From Diadema setosum (Eukaryota; Echinodermata; Echinoidea; Diadematoida; Diadematidae): 64,000 nucleotides of DNA. Shown piece by piece: positions 37,601 to 47,543 of the stretch. The stretch lies in assembly GCF_964275005.1 (NCBI RefSeq), contig NC_092686.1, positions 40,521,511-40,585,510 of the forward strand, given 5' to 3'. Made by a program: the position numbers and the translations under genes. The notes beneath the pieces are model-generated. The model searched no databases. It saw only the letters and a list, made by a program, of their open reading frames with translations, and was not told the origin of the DNA. Positions within the stretch are counted from its first letter, which is position 1. Each line of letters starts with the position of its first letter.

Positions 37601-38367
37601 GATACATTTCTGCATGTTTGTTTGCAATGTATGTAGGCCTATTGTGTGCACTATTCAAGAATATCTGCAATTTCAATCATCATCATCATGTAATTGTCAA
37701 GAACTCACTCTGATACTACCTGTAGGCCCTACATTTTTTCCCCCATCCTACAGTTTCTGCATAAATAGTGGTAGACAGAAAGATCAGTCTGTCCGGAGGA
37801 GTCTTTTGTTGTTGTTTTTTTTTACGTTATCACTCTCCTCCAGAGAGGGGATTCCTTGAAGCCAGACGCAGTCTCCGCGGAACATATCCACGACGACCAA
37901 CAGACCGATCTTTTCGGTCAAAAATAAACTGTGGTCACAAGTGATTCCTTTACAGACTTAAAATCAGTTCCTGAGACAACACAAGATTTATACAATCAAA
38001 CTTCTACACATATTGATTCTTGATTTATTTTTTTTTTTATTTTTTTTAATTTTTTTTTGCTTCAACACACCGGGGGGGGGGGGGGAATACAGCTTAAACC
38101 ATGTACAGTGTAAATCTTCAGTATGAGCACCGGTAATTTAATGTACTCGGTCGCAATGGGTCATGCATCCTTATTGACTTATTACGGATACCGTACAGAT
38201 CGACATCTTCAGCAAAGAGTACGAGTAGTTTGTAGAAATGTGTAAAAGCTAGCGCTCTCCACAGCATGAGCACTATGCACTGCCTGCATGCATCATGCCA
38301 CAGCGCAGCGCAGCTGCATGAGAGATCTCGATCTTCAGGCCATATCGATGTGAAGGTTAACCGAAAC
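34668..38367. other. Intergenic between NEDD1 and IMMP2L, no gene recognised
   Basis: The longest open frame, 37176-37859 (227 codons), runs through a TGTG-rich stretch that yields Cys/Val/Leu-rich sequence. It has no domain or splice support, so I regard it as chance. Near 37769-37915 there is an imperfect hairpin: AAAGATCAGTCTGTC faces ACAGACCGATCTTTT. T, A and G runs occur near 35880, 36064, 38028 and 38071. GC rises close to the IMMP2L start. Confidence 0.5.
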
Positions 38368-41300
38368 ATGAACGCTGGTCGGAAAGCCTTTAAAATATTC
38401 ACCGGTGGATTTGCATTCGGTGTTGTTGGGTCTCTCACATTCTTTGATAATGTAGGATATTTTGCAACAGTCTCAGGCAAGTCAATGCAGGTACATACAA
38501 ATCGGACATCTAACTAGAAATCTATTCACTCAACCAACATTCTTCTATGCCTTGAGGGGCTTGAGCGGACTCCTCCTCCTTTTCTACGCCGGTACGCTAG
38601 GCCGTCCGCCTCCCCAGGTGCCCGCTCAATAGATATCGTACCAAACTGGCGGGATTAGACGCTAATCCGCTACTACTAACATTTGAACCTCAAATCCTGA
38701 TGTAAATTTTGCGTACAATATGCGTGCATGGTCTACGATATGGCGAAGAGCTGAAAAAAAGTTGCCAGTTGTGTGCATTCCAGATTCGGTGTAGACTCTG
38801 TGACAATGTGTGGTTCTTCGACTAGAATTCATATCATAGCATAGGTTAGATCTAGGACCCTAGATCTAGATCAGCCAAGTGTCGCATGGCATATTTCGTG
38901 ACGAAATTGGTCATTTCTTCTACAAAATGACCGTTTCGTTAACGAAATTATCATTTGGTGGACAGATGTTCATTTAGATACAAAATGTTTTCATTTCATT
39001 ACAAAGTAATCATTTCATCGACGAAATGACTGATTTCGTAACGATTCCATGCGACACTTGGCGCTCCATACCATGGTTTTTGTCCATGGTTTTAAACCAT
39101 GGTTTCATTTGTACCACCTTCGTGAATTCGGGCCTTTGTGTTAACAAAATGAAGATGTGACTATCTTGTGAGAAAGTCCAATTATTTTGCCTTATATTCA
39201 TCACCCTTACATGTACACTTAGAAAATTAATACAGTGGACTCCCGATATATGAAGTCCTCGGGACCGGCAGTTTTCTTTCATTATAACGAAATTTCGTTA
39301 TAACCGAATGAATAAACAATAAAAATACATAGAGCTGATAATGTTGCGGCCCTAAATTTTATTTCGTTGTAACCGGAATTTCGTTATAACCGTGTTCGTT
39401 ATAACGGGAGTGCACTGTAGTTATTTTACAAATTTTGATGCACTGTCTTCTATTAACTAATCACAGCTACTAACCCCAGCAGGGGGGCGCTGTGGTACGT
39501 GTTGGGGTCGCTGGTGCGGTTACACAGCTACGGTACAGGTGTTTCTGTGAATGTTATGTTTTCTTGAATTTCTTTTAAACTGCAGCCAGTCTTCAATCCA
39601 GACTTTTCCAGGCAGAGAGACATCCTATTTTTGAGTCGATGGGCTGTGAGAGATTATGACATCCATCGTGGAGATGTTGTTTCAGTCATGTAAGTCTACG
39701 CTATCAAGAATTAGAGATATTTTATATGATATTCAGAATTAATAGATAAATGTCATGCTTTTGAATTCTCGTGTCTACTTTTTTCTTGCAAGTGATTGAC
39801 AAAGTGCCCTTCAATTTAGATCAAGCACCCGTTATTCAGTGTTTTAGTGGTAACTACACATATGATAAAAATCAATGGGCATACATACCGTATTCAAGCT
39901 GAACTGGGAACCAACAATCTCCTGATTTCTTGACAGGAGTCTTATCCACCACACTACCATGAAAGATAAATGATCAGATAATAACGTACCAATTAAGTTG
40001 TTAATAACATTTATTAGCATTATTTTATCATCTTCGTTATTAATTTTATTATTTTATCATCATTATTAATATCATTATTTTATCGTCATCATTTACTGTT
40101 GATATCATCTTTTTATTGTCAGAACTGTTATTATTATAATTCTCTTTAATATTTATTATTATCATTACAGTGCACTCCCGTTATAACAAACAAGGTTATA
40201 ACGAAATTCTGGTTACAACAAAAGAAAAATTTAGTCCAAAACATTATCAGTTCTATGTATTTTTATTGTTCATTTGTTCTGTTATAACGAAATTTTTATT
40301 GATAACGAAAGAAAACTGCCAGTCCCAAGGACTTCGTTATAATGGGAGTCCACTGTATAATCATAATTTGATTGTATATGCCAAGAATTTCTTGATTACT
40401 TTTAGCTTACATGTTGTACCAGTACATACAGCAAATGGTGTTTTGTCTGTTTTGGTTTTTTCTTTCTTTTTCTTTTTACATTGTACATTTCTTAGATGAA
40501 ATCCTAGCACAAATTTACTTCACATGGTCATGATTTGTCCTATCATTCTACAATGATTTTTATTTGAAGAAATGATCGTTTCCATAGTCACAAAAGTTAC
40601 TTTTCTCAGGACTAATGTTTCCATCAGTGCCTTGCATCATTTTCTACCCTAGGGTGCATACTAGGCAACCTTTGATTTGAAATTGCAAAACATCTTTTTG
40701 TGTTTTACTTTACAGATCACCACACCATCCTAGGGAAGTGCTTATCAAAAGAGTGATTGCATTAGAGGGAGACACAATACGGTAATCTTATTCATATTTC
40801 ACTGTTTTTTCATTGGTTTTTGCTCTTTTATGTTTTACCATAAATATGTAGGTCTGAATGACTATGAAAATTAATATTTCTACAATTCCTATCACTTTGT
40901 GCTGTGATGTCATTCTCTTAAAGATATTCTCGTGTTTGTATGTTTTTGTATAGGGCCTAGTACTTTAAATTTGCATTCATAGGAAGTAGGTAAGTCAATT
41001 TAAATACCAAGTATTTAAAAATGGATAAACCTAGAAAGCATGTCTACAAGTTTTATCAACTTTACCACTTTCTGTACATTTTTCTGTTGTCTTTCCAATG
41101 TTTTCTACCGTCTCTGTCACAGGACACTCGGATATAAGAACCGGTATGTAGTGATTCCTGAAGGTCACTGTTGGTTAGAGGGTGACCACCATGGAGTTAG
41201 TTTGGATAGCAACTACTTTGGACCAGTGAGTACAGTGTCGGGCAATGTGCCCACTTCACATACAAGATGCCTTAGTTGCCATGTTTTGTGTACTCATGCA

Positions 41301-42214
41301 AAGACAGCAGAGATTAGATGAGGGATAGATAATGCATACATGTAGCATGAAACTCGTGATTGTGTGACTGGCAATTTTCATGACCCCTATGTTGTATACA
41401 TAAATTCATGCTTTTCCCATTAATCCAATAAATGAATTCCCAGAAACTGTATTTATGTGGTTCCTGAGTCATTGACTCATATTTTTAATTTGATTGTAGC
41501 TAGTGTTTCATTAATAAAATGCAGAGTTAGAATTCTCCTTCATTAAACGTCTTTGTCATTCATAATATGTAATTGTTCTCTTTTGGTTGCAGAATTTACA
41601 AAAGCCTCTTACTGGCTAGACTAAACTGATTCTTGATTTGGCAGTGCTTTAACATATTTAAGAAGATGTGTTTGAAAGATTTAAAGTTTCTGATTTCATT
41701 TCAATTTGGCGATTTTGTACAATTTCTTCCTGATTTTTCTTTTTGCCTATTTTATGGCTTTGACAAGTTTCTTTTAATCCCTCTCCACTTTAAGAAATGC
41801 AGTATGAAATTTAGAGCTAGCAATTTAAAATGTTGTTGAGGTTATATCATAGAAGCATTTCTGTCAGCTGTTTCATCTACGTGAGTTCTTCTTCCCAGTA
41901 TAATAGACGTCCATGGAAAGGTTTTTCTCTCTTACACTTGTACACCGCACAGATTGTATGCTTTTGTGTTCATCATTGTTTTTGTCCTGTTCACTGGATG
42001 ACAGATTGCTCTGGGTCTAGTCCATGCAAAGGCCAGCCACATTGTTTGGCCTCCACAACGATATCAGAAGGTGAAGAGCTGTCAGCTTGATGACCGCAAG
42101 CCACTGGCCGGAGTCCATCTCTCGGAGGCCATGGCGGAACTTTACTTCGGCAGTGACGAATCCCTTGATAGCCAGTTTGAGGGTGGCATTGAACTGTTTG
42201 AAGACAACAGGTAG
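38368..42214 (+). CDS. IMMP2L: IMMP2L, mitochondrial inner membrane peptidase subunit 2 (5 coding exons)
   Basis: IMMP2L is one catalytic subunit of the inner membrane peptidase, an S26-family serine protease. It removes sorting peptides on the intermembrane-space side of the mitochondrial inner membrane. Exons 38368-38490, 39586-39689, 40716-40781, 41123-41225 and 42005-42214 join in phase to 606 nt, 201 residues (human 175). A hydrophobic segment covers about residues 11-25. The nucleophile is Ser39 in GKSMQP and the general base is Lys87 in [10 protein letters not shown], matching human Ser43 and Lys91. Downstream are [20 protein letters not shown] and LDSNYFGP, then [12 protein letters not shown]. 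The C-terminal tail after WPP is longer and more acidic than in human. I chose Met 38368 because it gives a human-like N-terminus; an in-frame Met at 38266 would add 34 residues. Confidence 0.96.
38875..39134. mobile_element. Harbinger-like MITE with ATTTCGT/ACGAAAT lattice, truncated copy
   Basis: Homologous to 43297-43610 but missing the outer left arm. It starts at the inner CCAAGTGTCGCATGG and ends with the full right arm CACCTTCGTGAATTCGGGCC. The interior repeats TTTCGT, ACGAAAT and near versions at roughly 20-base spacing. It lies in IMMP2L intron 1. Confidence 0.75.
39233..39417. mobile_element. pogo/Tigger-like MITE, copy A
   Basis: TA-flanked, opening CAGTGGACTCCCG and closing CGGGAGTGCACTG. 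Inner words CGTTATAACC and TCGTTATAACGG are inverted. 185 bp, in IMMP2L intron 1. The end sequence CAGTG and the TA duplication fit the pogo branch of Tc1/mariner. Confidence 0.8.
40168..40355. mobile_element. pogo/Tigger-like MITE, copy B
   Basis: TA-flanked, opening CAGTGCACTCCCGTTATAAC and closing GTTATAATGGGAGTCCACTG. It is in the inverse orientation to copy A, about 750 bp away in the next intron of IMMP2L. The pair could therefore fold together in the pre-mRNA. Confidence 0.8.
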
Positions 42215-42862
42215 CACAGGCTTTGTGTGTACGCCGTCATCAGTGTGCAAGAAAAGTGAATTGACTCTGCTTCTCCTGTGCAATATGTGGGACTACACAT
42301 CCAGTTACCTCATGCACTACCATGTGAGGTAGCTTGAGCAAACTTTTTGCTATACAGTATGAGTGAAGTAAGAGCTTCCGTAGAAAACACAATACTCAGT
42401 TTGCTTGATGTCCAATACAAAATCAGATTGTCGTATGCAGCACAAAATAGCCACAAATAATCTATTCCAGCTGAGCTTTGCTAGGTCATGAATGCCGTCC
42501 TTGCTTTAGGCTGTTGTGTTAGTTGAGATGGACTCTTGTGAATGGTGTAATCTAACATGTAGAGGTGAATCATTAAACACAGTGTAAAAATTGGACATGG
42601 ATCTGAAGAGAAAGTGAGAAATTAGAGTGTTGAATGCAGGTCCAGAGAAATTCTTTGAGTACTCAGTTATTACCTGTTTAGAGAAGAAATTACCTTTCTG
42701 AATGTATGACATATCTTATCCATCTCTGCTTGGAATTGTTAAAACAGACTACAGTGTAGTGCAAGATCTCTCATACAGAGTGAGCCAGAGTGTCGACAGT
42801 GCTTATGCATGTACTGTGTTTACTGGAGGTTTCACCACAAGATTCTGACCTTTTCATGTTAA

Positions 42863-43271
42863 AGGTGCATGGTCCCGGTGTTTTAGTCAAATGCGTACGC
42901 GGGCGCATGGCGCAAGTCTCCTATAGAGACGTACGCTATCGACTCCTCTTTAGTGCTTACGCTTTGGCCCACTTCCCCGAGTCCGGAGAAGTCCTATTCA
43001 CTGTAGTCAGTGGTCGGATCACAGTTCGGCTCATGATTCAGCTGAGGGGGATGACAGCTTTAGCAAGCTTCTTTTGTGATGTCATAATAACAAGCACATA
43101 TGTACGCACCCTGGCATTACTACAGACTGCGCGATGCGCACAGCGTTACTTAGCAACACCTACGCACTTTACTCTTGATGACAGCTCAACTTCGGTAATC
43201 TTCCTATCAATGCTAACGGTGATCGGCAGTATCATCAACAGTGCCATCTACACTACCGGGACTATGCACCT
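42863..43271. mobile_element. piggyBac-like MITE with TTAA target duplication
   Basis: TTAA flanks both sides (42859-42862 and 43272-43275). Termini AGGTGCATGGTCCCGGTG and ACCGGGACTATGCACCT are inverted repeats with few mismatches. The 409-bp interior is GC-rich. It accounts for most of an apparent 161-codon open frame, which is therefore not a host gene. Confidence 0.8.
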
Positions 43272-43296
43272 TTAAGTTGCGTAGAGTAAACTGTAA

Positions 43297-43610
43297 GGCC
43301 CGAATTCACGAAGGTGGTACAAATGAAACCATGGACAAAAACCATGGAATGCCAAGTGTCGCATGGGATATTTCGCTACGAAATCAGTTATTTCGTCGAT
43401 GAAATGATTATTTTGTAAAGAAATGACAACATTTTGTAACTAAATGAACATTTCGTCCACGTAATGATAATTTCGTTAACGAAACAGTCATTTTGTCGAC
43501 GAAATGACCAATTTCGTAACGAAATATTCCGTTTGACACTTGGCGCTCCATGGTTTTTGTCCATGGTTTAGACCATGGTTTCATTTGTACCACCTTCGTG
43601 AATTCGGGCC
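43297..43610. mobile_element. Harbinger-like MITE with ATTTCGT/ACGAAAT lattice, complete copy
   Basis: Ends GGCCCGAATTCACGAAGGTG and CACCTTCGTGAATTCGGGCC are perfect inverted repeats. The arms continue with GTACAAATGAAACCATGG and its inverse. A second inner inverted pair is CCAAGTGTCGCATGG / TTTGACACTTGG. The core is a row of ATTTCGTNNACGAAAT-type palindromes alternating with short linkers. Flanks are TAA and TAT, an imperfect 3-base duplication. 314 bp, no frame. Confidence 0.8.
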
Positions 43611-44352
43611 TATATGTGTACTTCCACCATTCGACCAGTGCCAAGTCAAATATGTCTCAAATGTCAGCACACACTTCAAGAGACCCGTTTATGGAGCACA
43701 TGCACCGTACTGACTCTTTAAAAAACATGCCATATCATCCTTCTTAATTTGCACATCTGAGAATTTGTATGAATGGTGAATTGTGAACGTGAACCGTTTC
43801 AGCTTTTAGCAGGTGGATCGTGCATTATCATTCCTTGTGCTGGCTGGTAACTATGTAGCCATAAATGCTGCTTAAACTGAGCTCAGGTTTTGTGTAGATC
43901 AACAGGAAGAAAACACTGTTCTTGAAAATGCCATTGCAGAGATCCCTTCCTGTTCATTTTTTTTTTGTGGGCAGTCTTTAATGGTGTTATAGAAGTACAA
44001 TGTAGATCATTGTCTCAAGATTTTACTCAGAGCAAAATAGATAATAAGAGACCTACTGTTTACACCCTGGATTTGTGAGGACCCGCTGCAATACAATTTG
44101 TGTGCAGGAATTTCTGTGATCCCAATATTCTGTCATGGTCTCCTGTATCTACACTTGTATTCTCAGTTTTTGTTACCCCAATATATTGGGCTGTTGCAGT
44201 ACCTTGTGAATAAATCAACAAAGTAAATTGTATGGAAATCAGTGTACATGAACATGTTTTTGCTCTTTAATAGGGTGTACCTAATTCATCTTTGGATCAG
44301 GAATACAATGTATTGATTTTTTTTTCCTCTCTCTCCAGAAGAAGCCACTTAA

Positions 44353-45065
44353 CCCTATTTCAACTGGGCTATTTGAGACCAAGTTTTTAATGGGGGGGGG
44401 GGGGTCAATTTGACCCCCCTTGAGATCTCGGCCGCCGATCACATGATTGCCGCAAAATTTTGCCTGAAGACAGAGCCGGATGTCAACTACAAGATTACAT
44501 GGTCATACAATAGAAAAATATTGCCTTTCTGATAGACTGAAGGATCGCTAAATTTTTGTGTCAGAGTTCCTCAAGACACATCAAACATTTTTCTTGTAAA
44601 GAAATAGTGCAATCAAGATCAGTTTCTTTTGTTTTTTATTGTTTTGTTAATTTCTTAATGTATTTTGTTTTTTCGACCTTTTTTGTTTTCTATTGTTTTT
44701 TTGCCAAAATTTGTTGCAGGCACTTTTTCAAGCTTATCCACATTAGAATTGATTAATTTCAATGGCTAAAAGTTGAAATAATCTAATTTATATCAATTTA
44801 ACAAAAAAACACAATTTACATTGGATTTGCACACGATATCATGAATTTGAGCTGTTTCCAGTTTGACATGCATATATATGCAAAACATCACGGAACTTCA
44901 GAACAGTGTACCCGGACGTCGCAAATTTGGTCTCATAATATGCGGGAGACTTCAGTGGAAATAAGTCACGAAACGACGCAGCAAAATCTTTGCGTGTTAC
45001 GGAATCGTGGCGCGAAATGTCGAGGGGGGGTCAATTTGACCCCCCCCCCCCCAGTTGGAATAGGG
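44353..45065. mobile_element. piggyBac-like MITE with G-run hairpins, copy 1
   Basis: TTAA flanks both sides (44349-44352, 45066-45069). Ends CCCTATTTCAACTGGG and CCAGTTGGAATAGGG are inverted. Just inside each end lies a hairpin made of a G run, TCAATTTGA and a C run. The interior matches the copy at 46756-47539 in the opposite orientation, sharing GTTTTTT..AATTTCTTAATGTATTTTGT, the GCCAAAATTTGT block and ATTGGATTTGCACA. TTAA duplications and CCCT ends are the hallmark of piggyBac. 713 bp, no transposase frame. Confidence 0.8.
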
Positions 45066-45357
45066 TTAAAGCAAAGATAGTAGAGATAATAAGATACGAA
45101 GGCGCGCGATAACAATGGACACAAAATGGCTACCCTACATGACGATACAAAAGAGAGCTAAGTACAAACTCAGTACACCTAGGAACATCACTCATTTCCA
45201 AAGTTAGTGGTATTTTTATTATCTTAAAAAGATTTAAAAATTATAGTCGTAGCTTTTTTTCGATTAAGGGGATTATTTTGAAGAACGAGATTTTAGAGTA
45301 ATAAGGATTATTTCGTGGAGGTAAAAATTTGGCAACAACATGATCTCACAATCAAAG

Positions 45358-45492
45358 ACGCTTGATAAACAACAACAACATCTTCAAAGACAGCGCGTCT
45401 CAGGCAAAGACACACATCACCTGAGACGCGCTGGCCCTGAAGCCGCTGCTGTTGTTTATCAAGCGTCAAGGCAGCGCGTCTCAGGTGATGTG
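45358..45492. repeat. Nested inverted and direct repeats
   Basis: GACGCTTGATAAACAACAAC at 45358-45377 is inverted at about 45449-45468. Inside, CAGCGCGTCTCAGG (45391-45404) is inverted at 45420-45433. That block, extended as CACATCACCTGAGACGCGCT, is inverted again at 45472-45492. The result is a cruciform-prone cluster of about 135 bp next to the piggyBac-like element. No family recognised. Confidence 0.8.
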
Positions 45493-46755
45493 CGTATACG
45501 CTTGAAGACCGCGCGCTGTCCATTTGTTTTGTACAGGATTAGCGCGCACTTTCGTGTCTTATTAGTTCAGCGTCTTTGGGTTAAAGAAAAGTCTGGTGGA
45601 ATTGCCAATTATGTGAGCTCTCTCAAAGGACAACATTGAACAGGATACAGCTCACATTTATGTTGGTGTATACATGCAGTACATAATACAACTGCAGTTT
45701 CTCTTGAGTGAACTTCTGTTTTCTGTTTTATTGTTCGTTCTTTCATCTTTTTTGTGTTTGCACAGCAGTACCCTTGTGAAATATGGTGAAATCAAAACTC
45801 AAGATTTCATAACTTTCCATTCACTGGCAGATTTTCACAAAATTTGCTGTTCAGAAATTTAACTTTTTGCCTCCTATTCATGCCAACTTTAACATGGCAT
45901 GTAGTTTCCCCTCAAGATTCTATCACCAAACAATTCAAAGGCAATTAAAACACCAAAACTAAACAATCCAAAGAAAATACAAACATACAGACACACCGAC
46001 ACATGCTCACAAATGCCTGAAGACAATCCAAACACCAAAAAAGAACAACTGCAAGACAAAGGAGTCGTGTGTTCATACACATGTTTATTCAAGATTGCAC
46101 GAACACTGGCATTTCGTTGTTTTTTTTTTTGTACATTTTGTCTCGTGTCCAAGAATGCAGCCACCAATCCTTGTGCTTCAAAAAAAAAAAAGACAGGATA
46201 AGGAGATTTATAACAAACCATGCATGCTTTATTTTTTACCCTCTGTGTGCCACGGTCATTTGAAGTCCACTGGTTTGTGTGTGAAATCTGTGCACATTTG
46301 ACTCACTGGCTCAGAAAGGGTTAATACACTAGTCAAAATTGATGCTTTTCTGTAAACCATGTCTTTGAATATTAATATGTGGTATGACTACATAAGCAGC
46401 TCTTTCTCTCTTTCTTTCTCCTCTCTCTCTGATACAATCTGACCAATACCAACCTGGTTTTTGTACTTGGACATACAGTATCTTGTCCATGATACATGAC
46501 AATGTATTTGAAATACACTGACCTAAACTGGATCATAACTTCAGATTTAGTGACAAATATTTATCAACTTTTCCATAATCAACAGGTATGTCATAATGAA
46601 TTTGAATAAATGAATTGTTAACGTCTTGTAGAATGATGCAATATGTGTATTCAAGTGGTTACCTCTTGAACATCACCAGCAGCAAAATATATTTAGCTTA
46701 CAGTACATCCTAGTGTGTGCTAATATTTGTAAATTGTGCACCAGAAGGGCCTTAA

Positions 46756-47539
46756 CCCTAATCAGGCTGGGGGGGGGGGGGGGGGCGGAATCCGCCCCCC
46801 TCGACGTTTCGCGCAATATCTTCGCAACGCGATAAGCTCCCACCGCGATGTTTCATGACTTTTTTCTTTCAAGTATCGCGCAACTTTTGAGACCCAAATT
46901 GTTGCGCCCGCGCGTACCGTTTTGACGCGACGCCCGTTCGAAAAAATTTCGTCAACCCCAAAATTGCTCCAAAACGTGATTTTGTGTACAAATCCAATGC
47001 AAATTGTGTTTTTTCAATTAATTCACATAAAAATTCATATCTTCACTTAGAATGGCCGAAATTGATTTATTTTAGCATAATAATGCTTTGAAAAATGTCT
47101 GTGACAAATTTTGGCCAAAAAACAAACAAAAACAAAAGGTCAAAAAACAAAGAAATACATAAGAAATTCAAAAAACAATAAAATACATAGGAAATTAATT
47201 TCGATACAGATTTTTTTTTATCCTATGTCTCAGGAGAATGATACAAGAAATATTTTTAAAAAGAAATTAGCTTAATTGGAGCGTAAATAAGTGATTTAGA
47301 GCCCAAAACTGATTTTATGCATAAATTACAATAATTAATTAATATAAAATATATGAAAAATTTTTTGGAGAAAGCAACCATACATTTTGATAGAATACGT
47401 CGCGGGCGTCGCGTGTGCCGATTTTCGGCGCGATCGCGCGTTCCATAGGCGAGATCTGAAGGGGGGGCGGAATCCGCCCCCCCCCCCCCCCCCCCCCCCC
47501 CAGATATAGCATAGCCAAAAAAGCCCAGCCTGATTAGGG
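46756..47539. mobile_element. piggyBac-like MITE with G-run hairpins, copy 2
   Basis: TTAA flanks both sides (46752-46755, 47540-47543). Ends CCCTAATCAGGCTGGG and CCCAGCCTGATTAGGG are inverted. Just inside each end is a G run, CGGAATCCG and a C run, forming a near-perfect hairpin. The interior is homologous to 44353-45065 read in reverse, while the hairpin loops differ (TCAATTTGA versus CGGAATCCG) although the architecture is kept. 784 bp, no transposase frame. Confidence 0.82.
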
Positions 47540-47543
47540 TTAA

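Larger units (their letters stand above)
42215..44214 (+). other. Possible IMMP2L 3' UTR with transposon insertions
   Basis: The first clear AATAAA after the IMMP2L stop codon is at 44209-44214. If it is used, the 3' UTR would be about 2 kb and contain the MITEs at 42863-43271 and 43297-43610. A nearer non-canonical signal is equally possible. Confidence 0.35.

Noticed and set aside
37176-37859. 227-codon open frame on the plus strand
   Set aside because: Its middle is a TGTG-rich stretch giving Cys/Val/Leu runs. No domain, no homologue known to me and no splice context, so it is probably chance.
38266-38367. Upstream in-frame Met giving IMMP2L 34 more residues
   Set aside because: The extension is unlike any IMMP2L N-terminus, and the Met at 38368 gives the expected spacing to the catalytic serine. 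It cannot be fully excluded.
42790-43275. 161-codon open frame on the plus strand
   Set aside because: Mostly the interior of a TTAA-flanked piggyBac-like MITE.
43340-43540. Regular ATTTCGT/ACGAAAT spacing resembling a CRISPR array
   Set aside because: The genome is eukaryotic, the units are short palindromes without unique spacers of constant length, and the block sits within MITE arms.
44349-47543. TTAACCCTAA words suggesting interstitial telomere repeats
   Set aside because: They occur singly at the ends of elements as TTAA plus CCCTAATC inverted repeats, which fits piggyBac termini and not TTAGGG arrays.
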